A stretch of DNA of 64,000 bases from Coenobita brevimanus (Eukaryota > Arthropoda > Malacostraca > Decapoda > Coenobitidae), in contig CM064670.1 of assembly GCA_032717465.1 (NCBI GenBank), positions 14,042,431-14,106,430 of the forward strand. Direction: 5' to 3'. Positions 44,612 to 55,387 of this stretch are shown here, piece by piece; position 1 is the stretch's first letter, and each line of letters opens with the position of its first letter. A program made the position numbers and the translations under genes. The notes below the pieces were generated by a model. It saw only the letters and a list, made by a program, of their open reading frames with translations. It was not told the DNA's origin and ran no database searches.

Positions 44612-46369
44612 ATCAAGAACAATGCTTCAATCAGGTTGAGAAAATGAATAATTTGGCACATACAAATTGTGTGTTTGCAAGCTATGGAGTCACCCTTGCA
44701 TTTCTTGCTTACCAACTACTGTAATAATTCCGCATATGACACACTGATGTCATCTTCCATGTTATTAATGAAAAGTACAATATATCAGTGCAAGGCAATC
44801 CTATATTAATTATGCCTCTTCAAAGTGTAGGAGTCAAATGCTACGCTACCATAGTCCAGAACAGTAAGAAAGTGAGCTACTTCCCCAATGCCAGAACATA
44901 AACACCCAGTCAGGGCAATGCTCTCTCCAAATGGTGCCTGCTAACTACAAGACTACCAGGTCTCAATACAATTATCAATAAACAAAATATCACATTCAAG
45001 AGCATACAGTGTAAAATGCAAAATCAATTGTGAAGGAAGATGCACTGTACAGCCTTCTAGCTCCCCTCCCCCCCCCTTAGGACAAATGGAATTCATTCAA
45101 GGTTAAGTTTAGGTAACAGTCAGCCATAAATACAGTATGATACTGCCAGTGTTAGTTAGGGTTACTATACCATACCTTTCTGTTAGATATGGCATTTATG
45201 ATATCTTACGGCATCAATCATTAGGCAATAATCAGCATGTGTATTTATTTTAAAAAATGTCAGGTAGGTTCAATGTATCCTGATGTATACACAAACTGTA
45301 CAAATGCTATATACACTGGACATAAACATCAATTTGCAGTCACATATTAGACCATTTGATGTGAAGGGACTCAAGATGTAAGGATGTGGGAGGAGGGTAT
45401 ACAAAATACTGTAGGAGGCTGAAATGAATGTAGGGAAGACAAACATTATGGTTTCTGGGGTGGTCTGAAGCATATTTCCTTGCACCTGACCATGGGAAAG
45501 ACTCTGACCTGACCAAGGTGAGGTGCTGTCAACCACATGGGGCCACCCAATCCCCACATGGTGTAGGCACTGTACTGTACCTGTAGGACAGCCCCACAGA
45601 AGCACTTGGTTACATGCAGTCAGTGGGTCTTCTTGGCTGGTCAGACAGGGGTTATGCAACAACAACTTTTGGACTGCTAAAAATCCCCTCAACTAAATAA
45701 AATGGTTTGGATTTAGCTTGAATACAATGCCCAAGTGTATCCATGGCAGCAAAAGGATCAACACTTTCAATTCATGAAATCTAAGTTGAATAAATGTGTC
45801 TGGAGAAAGCAAAAATTAGAAGAAGTTCCAAGGCTGATGAAGTTAACAGTGAAATGGTGAGGCTCTCCTTCAATAAACTACCATCATCATCATCAAGACT
45901 ACTGTTCTTACATTACGATACAGTGAGGTAGGATCTACAAAACAATAGCATGACAGGGAGAACTATTAAGAACATGCCCAATGAAACGCTGTTGATAGTT
46001 GTCCCTCTTTCATGCATTCACCCTGCTACTGAAAAAGCTAACATAACATAGTGGAAGCGTCAACCCAGTGGGAAAAAAAAAAAAAAAAAAATTTCTTTTC
46101 TTTTGTAAATGTAATGGACAACTGGAAATACTGATCTATAATTAGTTCCTCAATTAACGAACACTTTCATTTACACAGATAATATTAAATCAGTCACTTG
46201 GGTTTGTTTTTTCATCAGTTCAGGACCATTCCTAACACCTCTTCCTTGGAGATTTATCCAGCCTGCTAAATCTTACTTTTCTACTGTATGTTATTTATGG
46301 CATTAAAGTACTGGCACAGAGCATATTACTGGCATACACCACTATATGATACCTCATCATTGCGATATA
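44612..46369. other. AT-rich DNA without supported genes
   Basis: It includes one copy of the unclassified repeat near 45440-45560 (CCTTGCACCTGACCATGGGAAAG, GGTGAGGTGCTGTCAACC), an ATC microsatellite near 45886 and an A-run at 46074-46091. The minus-strand ORF at 45270-45692 has no recognisable domain. Confidence 0.5.
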
Positions 46370-46882
46370 AAAAAATTAACACACTTCCCCACCTATTGAT
46401 GGCCAGTCCCCAGTTATCCAATGGGTTTTTTCCGATGGGTTCTTTTTTAACCAATTTTGATATTTTAGACTTAAATTTTGTGTTTAGGTTGATTTATAAA
46501 CTGTTTTTAGATTTAGATTAATGTGTTTTAGTCACAGGTGGGGTGAACACTCATTTTGGGGTACCGTAGTTTATTAGGTTTGATTTTTCCAGAATTATTC
46601 TTGATGATTTTTACACATTATTTATGGATTTAGATGAGTTATAAACTGCTTTTAGGCTTAGTTAAGCTTGTTTTAAAGCTATTTGGGGTTTTTGGTGAAC
46701 TAGAAACTTATTTTTGGACTCATTTGGGTGGGTTTTGGACTTGGATGGGGTGGGATCCCAAGGCTCTCCAGTGCATTCCTGCACTTTCTATGTTAAAACG
46801 TCCCCAATTAACGATAACATGGTTCAATGATGGGTTTTCCCAAACGTATCCCATCATTATAATGAGGACAGCCTGTACTGAC
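46370..46882 (+). repeat. repeat Z, copy 1
   Basis: About 510 bp homologous to 56960-57423 plus 60598-60665. Shared blocks are TTTTGTGTTTAGGTTGAT, CACAGGTGGGGTGAACACT, TAAACTGCTTTTAGGCTTAG, TTTGGGTGGGTTTTGGACTTGG, GATCCCAAGGCTCTCCAG and, at the end, CCCATCATTATAATGAGGACAGC. No ORF of interest. The family is unclassified, possibly a non-autonomous DNA element. Confidence 0.8.
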
Positions 46883-46907
46883 ACGCAAGAAAGTATATAC
46901 TGTACTA

Positions 46908-47285
46908 ACATACCAACTCCATCCATCCATCATCCAATCCTATGCCGCCCCATGAGAAGTGTAGGAGCCCGGGGCTAGGCAAGTTGGTCCCGGCATTTAA
47001 GATGAGAGTGACCAGCCTCATTCATCCCTGAGTGGCATTACGTGAGCAATACACCCCAACCACCCCTTGGATATAAACCTTCACAGGCTCAATCTGATTG
47101 GAACGCAATAATTACCCACTAAACCACCAGGCAGCAAAATTTGGTTATATGGTTACCACCCAGCATAGTAAATGGAAGAAGAAGAGGATGGAAGGAAAGA
47201 AGAATGGAGGAGAGGAAAGGGCAGACACCCAACAGCAGCACTACATCGAGTGAGTGGATGGTGAACGTCCCCATCTACCACAAGA
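46908..47285 (-). repeat. repeat X, copy 3
   Basis: On the minus strand: GTGAGTGGATGG mirrored start near 47265, ATCGAGTGAGTGG / AGCAGCACTACATCGAG, pyrimidine tract (purine on plus), partial loss of the hairpin arm, GGTAACCATATAACC, the A-box-like CCTGGTGGTTTAGTGGG (47115-47131), B-box-like GGTTTATATCC (near 47078-47088), and tail (ATGG) at 46919-46935. Confidence 0.75.
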
Positions 47286-47870
47286 GTACTACATGGTCAA
47301 AAACCGAGGGTATTACATGATCAAAAACCAATCATTTACCTCTTGGGAACTGAACTAAATGTGAGATGTGGCAATTGCTCCAACTTGGGTGTTCTAACCA
47401 CAAAACTACCAGGTGTAATAATAACAAGGACAATATTAAAAATCAAAGAAAACAAATACTGCAGACCACTAAATGTAAATAATAACAACAATTACCTACT
47501 GATAAACAACTCATACCATACTCTATCAGTCTTATTAGATCAGCCTGAAACACCTTGCATTTCATTACAGAAAATACTGTACATACAGAAAAACTAGTAC
47601 GTGATACAGTTTATGCATTCATTCACTCATCAGTAATGTGGAAATTCAACCAGCAAAATCAAAAATCAAAGTGGAAACAGACTTCAAATTCTATTTACAC
47701 TGCTTTACATTCACAAACAAAGCATTCATTTACAGAATTTACATTTACAAATGATGTTCTGGATTACAGCAGGCAAGCCTTTAGCTGCTGCTTCTCCTCA
47801 CAAGAAGTAATTACTGGACTGGTGATGTTCCTTATCTCCTTGAATGTTTTTTTTTTTTTTTTTTTTTCCC
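47286..47870. other. AT-rich DNA between repeat X and the microprotein 3' end
   Basis: No gene is supported. A T-run, C-run and A-run (47848-47884) lie just beyond the poly(A) signal candidate. Confidence 0.5.
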
Positions 47871-47883
47871 CCCCAAAAAAAAA

Positions 47884-47892
47884 AGTTTATTC
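47884..47892 (-). terminator. candidate poly(A) signal AATAAA
   Basis: On the minus strand CATGAATAAAC occurs about 280 bp after the stop codon of the 63-codon ORF, followed by a T-rich then G-rich stretch. It is the first clear AATAAA downstream of both the MRPL53 stop (48566) and the microprotein ORF. Confidence 0.5.
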
Positions 47893-48170
47893 ATGTCACC
47901 AAACAATTCCATTCAACTTAGGAAAGGCTTTTGGTACTAAAGAGGTTTGATTATGCTAAATCTTAACTTCCCCAGTTTGAAAAGTGTACCCTAAGCTGAA
48001 TAAAACTGCCCAGAGACTGCAAGAGTAATATTAGAAAGTCAACTCCATGCTGGATGAATCAGTATATATATGTTGCATCACAATTTCAACACGTAGAGAC
48101 TCCTTGTATAACAAACAACATACTGGCATCATGAAAATGTCCAGTAATACTAATGTAACCAAATCCGTTA

Positions 48171-48362
48171 TCATTCAACTGGTTTTAGAGTGATAAATCT
48201 GGATGCGATAACAGTCACCAATATGGTTGCTAGAGTAAAACATGCTGCAAAGATATACCACGTCTCTTCATCAAAGACATCGGTAAAGGCAGGAACACTG
48301 TCATACACCTTGTTGACAATGCTCATTGTTGCTTCATACTTGCGCTGACCCTGAGTCGCCAT
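48171..48362 (-). CDS. 63-codon single-pass membrane microprotein, function unknown
   Basis: An ATG in a favourable context (AGAATGGC, A at -3 and G at +4) opens a 63-codon frame ending TGA at 48171-48173. The N-terminal ~34 residues are polar (RKYEATMSIVNKVYDS), followed by an acidic DVFDEE, a ~22-residue hydrophobic stretch starting at WYIFAACFTL, and a short tail ending LKPVE. This fits a small tail-anchored or single-pass membrane protein. It sits ~200 bp downstream of MRPL53 on the same strand. CTCAG just before the ATG could be a splice acceptor. Not part of any repeat family seen here. I do not recognise the family, and coding status is inferred. Confidence 0.55.
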   Translation of the reverse strand: MATQGQRKYEATMSIVNKVYDSVPAFTDVFDEETWYIFAACFTLATILVTVIASRFITLKPVE

Positions 48363-48565
48363 TCTGAGATCTTATTTTGGCTCTTTCCTTAATATAAAAA
48401 AGATGGAATTTTTAAAACTATTTTTCACACTGGTATTGATTAAATCTTGGCCCTTTTCTGAATACCAAGAAGCCGTAACACTTTTTACAGCTTTTCTTAC
48501 AATTAATGACTATTTACATAACAGAACACCACAAATACAATTGAGTGAAGTGTAATAAATATGTT

Positions 48566-48717
48566 CTACCTCCTCTTCTGAGACTTTAGTTTTGGCCTGG
48601 CTGTTTCTGCTACTTTGTCCTCCGTCTTTGCCAGACTGCTCACCAACTCATTGTATTTCTGTAGGATGTCAAGTGTTTGAAGATTCTTGGTGTGGAACGA
48701 CACAGTTTTACCATCAG
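48566..48717 (-). CDS. MRPL53: MRPL53 (mitochondrial ribosomal protein mL53), last coding exon
   Basis: The acceptor is strong (TTTTCTTTCAG) and the exon reads 49 residues to TAG. It completes the codon left open by the upstream exon (G plus CT, giving Ala), so the junction reads EVNLADGKTV. The segment with ADGK, FHTKNLQTLDIL and YNELV matches the C-terminal half of the mL53 family as I know it (human: a GDG, then AHLTALEML and a final helix). A basic tail ends the protein. mL53 is a component of the large subunit of the mitochondrial ribosome. Assignment is by eye from short motifs. Confidence 0.75.
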
Positions 48718-48857
48718 CTGAAAGAAAAGCACAATGCTGAATGTTCTGGCAAAAGAAGCAGTCCTTATCATTCAGATGTTTCCCAAAAATTGCTATTGTT
48801 TTCATACGACTGGTACTGTAAATTAAGTGAAAGTGGTAATAGTCCTGTAGCAGCTGC

Positions 48858-49095
48858 AATCCCAAGCTCATCTAAACAAGAACCTAGTGGACTGCAGGCT
48901 GAAATTGCTCTTTTGCAGTCCAACATCTTCCATTTGAGGATGGGATAGGAAATGAGAAACATCAGTATAATTAGGCAGCGGAGCCACCCACTTATATTGG
49001 AGCCAATACATGAAGGCATTCCTCTCCGGCACCAGGAGAAACCGGTAAAGGAACACTAACCCTTTTATGCACATCCATAAGTTTCTGGGCAAGTG
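48858..49095 (+). repeat. repeat Y, copy 4
   Basis: AGTGGACTGCAGGCTGAAATTG, GCAGTCCAACATCTTCC, GGAGCCACCCAC, and CATTCCTCTCCGGCACCA follow the order of the other Y copies. Confidence 0.7.
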
Positions 49096-50081
49096 AGTCT
49101 GTGCATAATGCTCTTCTGATTGGACTAGAGCTGACTGGCAGTTGAGTGACTTCTTTCATTCAAAATTGTTTCCCCCAGGATCTATGATATGCATCTGAAC
49201 ACAACTTCTGGAGGTAGTTTTTATGATGCAAATCACATCCATATGCATATTTGAGTGGTATTTTTCATGATGCAACTCACCTTACTGTACATCTCTGGAT
49301 GATAATTTTTTACTCAAATCATATTCCTATGTCTATTAAAGAAGAATTTTTGTGATAAGAATTGCATCAGAGTGCATAACAGAATTTATCCATACCTTAC
49401 TTAGGACTCACCATAATAACCAAACCAACAAAAAAGAGCAACTTGTAACAGGGACTTATTGTAACTCCATACATTACAACATAATGAGTTCTTTTAATGT
49501 TCCCAGCACAAGTACTGCTTCCATTAAACAGCAGTGAGTTATCTACTCATTCTGCCCTGTCCCAGCATCAACTACTAACCACTTCTTTCCCCTCTATTCA
49601 CCCATTTTTATCTTCCATACCTTTGATATACATCTCTCCAGACTACAGTGATCTCTTTATAATGCATTTGGTTATAGAAGTTTTTGTTATCACTGCAAGA
49701 TGAAAATCTGCACCCCTACTGTTAAAGGACATTTTTCAGCTAAAAAAAACATTGTTACCAAACACCTGGGTTGGTTCCTGCTGACAATGATGGTGCAGTG
49801 TCTATGGTCTCTGATGGCTTTCAGGGATTCAAAGATGAGGCCATACTTGAGGAGTTAAATCACAAATGATGAAGACCACTAACTATCTATCTCCTGGTCC
49901 TGGAACCTCTTCCCTCAACTCCATCTCAGATCTCTCCGTGGTATGTGTTTCTTTATGGCGCTCTTTTCATCACTTTCTATTAATATAAGCATGCCTATAT
50001 GGGTTTCTGACACTTACCATAACAGTATGTACTGGTATGTATATGCATGAGTATTTAGTTATTTAGTGGGTCTAAATACTG
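49096..50081. other. intronic AT-rich DNA, nothing identified
   Basis: Several imperfect repeats of a TTTTATGATGCAAATCACATCC-type phrase occur near 49210-49300 (ATGATGCAACTCACC, ATGCAAATCACATCC). Otherwise no gene or element could be supported. Confidence 0.5.
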
Positions 50082-52200
50082 TCATCATCATCATCATCAT
50101 CATCATCATCTGGAGCTCCTTTCCCACCCACAGGCAGGGTGAGGAGTAGCAATGTCCAGACAGCACAAACTTGCCCAATCCAAACAGGCCACACATCCAT
50201 TCACTCATCATTCAAGCCCCCGGAATCCTGGCTCTACCAGATACGCCAAAAACATTCACCACATTCTGCAGCTTCACACAAACATATCCGAATGAGTCAA
50301 TGTGAACGCTGCCATGCTCACAAGGGGTGCCAAAATCCCTGATCATGCACTTCACCTCACAACATTCATCCAGCCAGCCCGATCTCTTGTTAGTTCCCTA
50401 CCCTAACCGACTTCTAAACCTCTCTTCCTCAAGCACTCATCCACCATATCTCTCCACCTTCTCCTTGGCCTACCTCACTTCCTCCTCCCTCCTTCAGATT
50501 TGCTCAGGTATACCTTTTTCACCACTCTATTGGCATCCATTCTTTCCACATGACCATACCATGTCAGGACACTCTCTTCAATTCTGGTGTCCACCAACTT
50601 CCTTACTCCACACCTTTCACAAATCACATTATTTCGTATCCTATCCACCCTCTGTACCCCACATACATTCCTCAGCAGTCCCATCTCCACTGCTCTTACT
50701 CTTGACTTTTCATTTTCATGCCACACCATAGTCTCACACCCATATGTTAGAGTTGGCAATAACACTCCCTCATGTAAGCCTCATGCAGCTGCAACACTCA
50801 AGCCTCTGTTTCTTATCAAGGCCTTCACTGCACCAGCTACTTTGTTCCTTGTGTCACTCTACTTTCAACTTCTTTTGCCCATTTTCCTCTCGTTTCTATC
50901 ACTGTACCCAAGTATTTGAACTCTCTCACCAATTCCAGTCTCTCTCCATTCACTGTGACATCACGCTGGGAGTCATCTTCTCTCTCAATAACCATCACTT
51001 TACTCTTCTCTACATTTACTCTCAAGGCACGACACTCACAGACATCAGTAAAACTCTGCACTAGCCTACCAAGTTCTTATGCAGTATTACCAAGTAGTAC
51101 TGCATCATCAGCATACGACAAATATGAGATATTCCATCTATCACCATTCATTACCAACGCCATCCCTCTCTCCATTACTCGTATTTTTACTTCTCTCATC
51201 ACCCCATCCATATATAAATTGAACAACCATGGGGATATCACACAACTTTGTCACACGCCCACACCGACCGTGAACCATTTACTTAGATGCCCATTAATCC
51301 TTACACATGCTTCGCTACCATCTTAAAAACTCTTGACAGCACCCAGCAGCTTACCATCTACACCATACATCCGCAAAACCTTCCACAATCCCTCTCTGTC
51401 TACTTTGTCGTATGCTTTTTCCAGATCCATGAATACCATAAACACCTTATGGTCCTTCTCACAAGCCTTCTCTGCTATCTGTCCCATTGCAAATACTTGA
51501 TCCACACATCCTCTGCCACTCCAACAAGCACTCCATTCCACTCTCTCCACTACACTTAAGCATCTCTGCATACACCTCATCAACCCCAGCTGCTTTCCCA
51601 TTTTTCAGCCATTGCACTGCATGCTTCACCTGTGCGAGTGTCACGTCTCCCGGCACTGCATTCCTTCTCTGCACACCCCCAAAATCAATCACGTTTACAG
51701 CCGCTCTGCTCTCTCTGTTCCCATTCATCAGGCTTTCAAAATATTCTTTCCATCTGGTCCTTACTTCATCTCCATGGGTTAGTAAGCTACCACCTGCATC
51801 CTTCACACTATCACATTTCTTTCCGCTTTCACCGCTACATTTCCGCACCTCTTTCCAGAATAACTTCCTATTTTCAGAGTAGTTCGCAGTCATTTTTCTT
51901 CCTAGATCATCATTTACCTCCTCCTTTTTCCTCTTCACTAGTCTCCTTACGTCCTTCTTGCTCTCGATATACTCAGTTCTTATTTCAACAGAACCCCTAT
52001 CCTGTAACCACTTTAGCCACTTCTTCCTCTTTTCCTCCACCGCTCTCTTAACCTCCTCATCCCACCATGCCGTACCCTTCTTTTTTGTTGATACTCTTGC
52101 CACACCACACACCTCTTAGCATTCCTACCTAAGCAATCCCTATTTGCATTCCACATACTGTCATACAAGATAAAATTTGGGCATGCACTTGGAATGGCTG
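50082..52200 (-). mobile_element. divergent RTE LINE, second family, 5'-truncated and decayed
   Basis: On the minus strand the element runs from about 52200 to an ATC-type tail at 50082-50112 (GAT repeats on its own strand). It shares block order with the first RTE family, but identity is low enough to be a different family. A 3' fragment of the same family is at 41333-41405. Confidence 0.8.
50475..52112 (-). pseudogene. RT of the second RTE family, several frameshifts
   Basis: Recognisable pieces are GTAWWDEEVKRAVEEKRKKW near the N-terminal side (from 52070), NGKAAGVDEVYAEMLK, GRGCVDQVF, FMDLEKAYDKVDREGLWK, a catalytic YADDAVLLG near 51100, LEKVYLGTV-like FKYLGTVIE near 50920, and YGCETMVWHENEKS with WYGHVERMDANR toward the C-terminus. 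Stops and frame changes separate them, and the region between 51560 and 51480 lacks part of the RT. It cannot encode a working protein. Confidence 0.8.
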
Positions 52201-52373
52201 GTACCAATTAGGATAAATCCCATAAGTTCTGTGCTTTTGCTACTGTGCAATTCCATTATCACACACCATGTTTGGTACCAATTATGCATACTTATGCATA
52301 ATAACCACGGGTTCACAGTACTGTACTGTACTTACAATGCTACTTTTCACAGGACATGCTATAATATCCCAAG

Positions 52374-52453
<80 letters not shown>
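52374..52453. repeat. TG microsatellite
   Basis: An ~80-bp (TG)n tract with one TA interruption. Open frames across it (Cys-Val or Thr-His repeats) are artefacts. Confidence 0.97.
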
Positions 52454-52456
<3 letters not shown>

Positions 52457-52507
52457 TCCCATAATCCAAATACTGTTCCAAATCCTGCAGGTGCCTTGTT
52501 CCATTCA

Positions 52508-52593
52508 TCATGATCTCCTCTCAGTTGAACGTTGCTCAAGAAATGCTTCGTCATGATCTCCTCTCAGTTGAATGTTGCTCAAGAAATGCTGGA
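52508..52593 (+). repeat. 43-bp tandem duplication at the mariner 5' edge
   Basis: TCATGATCTCCTCTCAGTTG starts at 52508 and again at 52551, with one or two differences. It duplicates the first visible bases of the mariner remnant. Confidence 0.85.
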
Positions 52594-53220
52594 GTGTGCA
52601 AATTACAATCCCAGCTTTCTGAAGACTGTTATCACTGAAGATGAGACTTGGGTGTACGAGTATTACCCAGAAACCAAAGCACAGTCATCTCAGTGGAAGC
52701 ACGCAGGGTCGCCTCGGCCAATGAATGCACGACAGGTCTGCAGCACAGTGAAATGTATGTTGACAGTTTTTTAAATACAGTACCGTGGTGTTGTGCATCA
52801 TGAATACGCACCAGAAGGTCAGACTCTCAACAAACACTACTACCTCGACATTACCTGTCATCTTCATTAGGCAGTTCAGCAGAAGAGACCAGACTTCTGG
52901 AAATCAGCAAGTTGGAAACTGCATCATGCCAATGCCCCTGCCTATTCTTCTTAACTGATTCAGGAATTTTTGGCCACGCACAACATCCAGCAGGTCTGGC
53001 AGGCTCCCTACTCACCAGACACGGCACCGTGCGACTTTTGGTTATTCCTCAAGCTCAAAACTCCGCTGAAAGGTTCCAGATTTGAGACGAGAGAGGAGAT
53101 CATGACGAATATGATGAAACACATGCAGGAAACACCGAAAACTGACTCTGAAAAATGTTTCAAGCAGTGGAAAGATTGATGGGTTACATGTGCCAAGACA
53201 TAACGGGCCTACTTTGAGGG
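52551..53220 (+). pseudogene. mariner transposase remnant
   Basis: One frame, interrupted by about three stops, reads as the C-terminal two-thirds of a mariner-type DD34D transposase: VITEDETWVYEYYPETK (first Asp), HHANAPAYSS where the family usually has HHDNAPAH, and YSPDTAPCDFWLF (third Asp). The middle catalytic Asp is Ala here. The N-terminal helix-turn-helix part and both terminal inverted repeats are missing. The element is dead. Confidence 0.85.
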
Positions 53221-53474
53221 GGATTAGTGTCCTAGCTCAACAGGTTAGCTACGGTATATACTTTTTTGGAACATAAGGTCAGATACTTTCTGAACAATCA
53301 TCCAATCCTACATTGCCCCATGAGGAGCGTAGGAGCCAGGGGCTCGGCGGTTGGTCCCGACATTTAAGATGAGAGTGACCAGCCTCACTCATCCCTGAGT
53401 GGCAATACATGAGCTATCAACCCCAACCATCCCTTGGATATAAACCTTCACCAGCTCAATCCAATTAGAGTGTA

Positions 53475-54395
53475 CAGTAGTGCACCAACTTTCACTACAG
53501 CAGGATTCGCGGAATCCACTTTCGCGGCATGCACCAAATATTCCCTAACTTCCACTTTCGCTTGAAAAAAATCGATTTTCGTGCACAAATTTTGGGTTTG
53601 GGACAATATTTTGAACTTTGAATTTCCTGCACCGCCCGCCCACAACCCACCGCCATCTTGAATGATGTCATGTCAACACTCTGTCCACCCATTCCCGACA
53701 TTGTGTACGAGCGTGCTAGCTCCATTGTGTTGGATTCTCACGGTTCAATGGCCTCTACTATACCTGGTAGTGTGGGGAAAGGGCCTGGTGGTGTGGGGGG
53801 AGAGCCTGGTGGTGTGGGGGGAGGGCCGGGAGGCAGTGGTGGTGATAAAAAGTGGCCGGGACATTCAAAGTCGGGAGGAAAGGCCAAGGCTAAAACAGAG
53901 TATCGCGTTGGAGTGAAGAAACGGCAGTATAATAATGAAATGAAAAGGAAGATAGTTGAGCACATGGACAAGGGCGCAAAAAACAGTGAAATCTGCCGTA
54001 TATTTAACATCCCAGAATCGACAGTGCAGAGAGAGAGAGTGGTAGCGAGGCAGCAAGAGGTGGCGCCAATACGTCTGGCGTGGCTAAATAAGCCCGCCAC
54101 GCGCCTCGGATACTTACCCCCAACATCCATTAAACACCTCAACCTGGTCTCTGTGGTATGTTTCTCCTCATATAATGTGTACTGTACAGTTTTTATTGTT
54201 TGTATCTCACAATGCAATGTACAATAGTGATTTGATGTACTGTATTGCAAGTGAAAATGAAAATCTGATGTTACTTTAGGATAACCGGGAACCAATTAGC
54301 CTTTTTGCCATAAAGGCAATGCCCCAATTTTCACTAATTCCACTTTCGCGCATTATTTTTGGACCCAATTAGGCATGAAAATTGGTGCCCCACTG
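53475..54395 (+). mobile_element. Tigger/pogo element with HTH-only ORF
   Basis: Terminal repeats CAGTAGTGCACCAACTTTCA and (inverted) CAGTGGGGCACCAATTTTCA are flanked by TA at 53473-53474 and 54396-54397. The 921-bp element keeps a DNA-binding-domain ORF but no DDE catalytic domain, so it is non-autonomous. Removing it restores the left arm of the X palindrome. Confidence 0.9.
53670..54227 (+). CDS. pogo/Tigger-type HTH DNA-binding protein, no catalytic domain
   Basis: A 185-codon frame from the first ATG (53670); a second in-frame ATG is at 53748. After a Gly-rich stretch (GPGGVGGEPGGVGGGPGG, two to three near repeats) and a basic linker, YNNEMKRKIVEHMDKGAK, SEICRIFNIPESTV forms a helix-turn-helix of the psq/CENP-B type used by pogo transposases to bind their ends. 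The rest is hydrophobic and unlike a DDE domain. If expressed, it could bind Tigger ends without cutting. Expression is not shown by the sequence. Confidence 0.55.
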   Translation: MSTLCPPIPDIVYERASSIVLDSHGSMASTIPGSVGKGPGGVGGEPGGVGGGPGGSGGDKKWPGHSKSGGKAKAKTEYRVGVKKRQYNNEMKRKIVEHMDKGAKNSEICRIFNIPESTVQRERVVARQQEVAPIRLAWLNKPATRLGYLPPTSIKHLNLVSVVCFSSYNVYCTVFIVCISQCNVQ

Positions 54396-55198
54396 TAATA
54401 ATTACCCACTAAACCACCAGGCACCAAAATTTGGTTACACTATATGGTTACCACCCAGCATAGTAAATGGTTTCCTGGTGTTCAGGAAACCATTTGGCTT
54501 GTCACTCAGTGTACAGTCACCCACAGGCAGAAGGAAGAGGAAAGAATGAAGGAAAGAAAGACAGAAGTGGGAGTGTAAAGTCACCAGTAGGCAGAAGAAC
54601 AAGGAAAGAATGAAGGAAAGAAAGACAGAAGAGGATGGAAGGAGAGAGGATGGAGGAGAGGAAGGGGCAGAAACGCAACAGCAGCACTACATCGAGTGGC
54701 GCTCACCATCCACTCACTCGATGTAGTGCTGCTGTTGGGTGTCTGCCCTTTCCTCTCCTCCATCCTTCTTTCCTTCCATCATCTTCTGTCTTTTGTTCCT
54801 TCATTCTTTCCTTGTCCTTCTGCCTACGGGTGACTTTACACTCCAACTTCTGTCTTTCTTTCCTTCATTCTTTCCTCTTCCTTCTGCCTGTGGGTGACTC
54901 TACACTGAGTGACAAGCAAGTCAAATGGTTTCCTGAACACCAGGAAACCATTTACTAAGCTGGGTGGTAACCATATAACCAAATTTTGGCGCCTGGTGGT
55001 TTAGTGGGTAATTACTGTACTGCACTCCAATCGGATTGAGCCGGTGAAGGTTTATATCCAAGGGATGGTTGGGGTTGATTGCTCATGTAATGCCACTCAG
55101 GGATGAGTGAGGCTGGTCACTCTCATCTTAAATGTCAGGACCAACTGCCTAGCCCCGGGCTCCTATGCTCCTCATGGGGTAATGTAGGATTGGATGAT

Positions 55199-55251
55199 GG
55201 ATGGATGGATGGATGGAGATATATATATATATATACTGCATATATATACCA

Positions 55252-55289
<38 letters not shown>

Positions 55290-55356
55290 TGCATATATAT
55301 ACTGGTGTATATATACCAGTATATATATATATATATATACTGCATATATATACCAG

Positions 55357-55384
<28 letters not shown>
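55199..55384. repeat. GATG tail and TA-rich palindromic microsatellite
   Basis: GATGGATGGATGGATGG (X tail) is followed by TA tracts punctuated by TACTGCATATATATACCAGTA, itself roughly palindromic and repeated three times. The open frames (Tyr-Ile repeats) are artefacts. Confidence 0.9.

Positions 55385-55387
<3 letters not shown>

Larger units (their letters stand above)
53297..55198. repeat. ~0.98-kb near-perfect palindrome of two X repeats, left arm split by Tigger
   Basis: Left arm 53297-53474 plus 54396-54698 (481 bp) and right arm 54715-55198 (484 bp) are inverted copies of repeat X around a 16-bp spacer. Each arm carries the X hairpin (54465-54495 and 54923-54953), the A-box-like GGTGGTTTAGTGGG and B-box-like GGTTTATATCC, and an extra ~80-bp internal duplication (two GTGACTTTACACTCCAACTTCTG-type segments) not present in copies 2 and 3. 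The right arm ends in a GATG tail. Confidence 0.88.

Noticed and set aside
52177..52556. Cys-Val and Thr-His repeat ORFs
   Set aside because: Artefacts of the TG microsatellite.
54382..55040. A functional tRNA gene within repeat X
   Set aside because: A- and B-box-like sequences are present, but no cloverleaf with paired acceptor and anticodon arms could be drawn, and the sequence recurs as an interspersed repeat.
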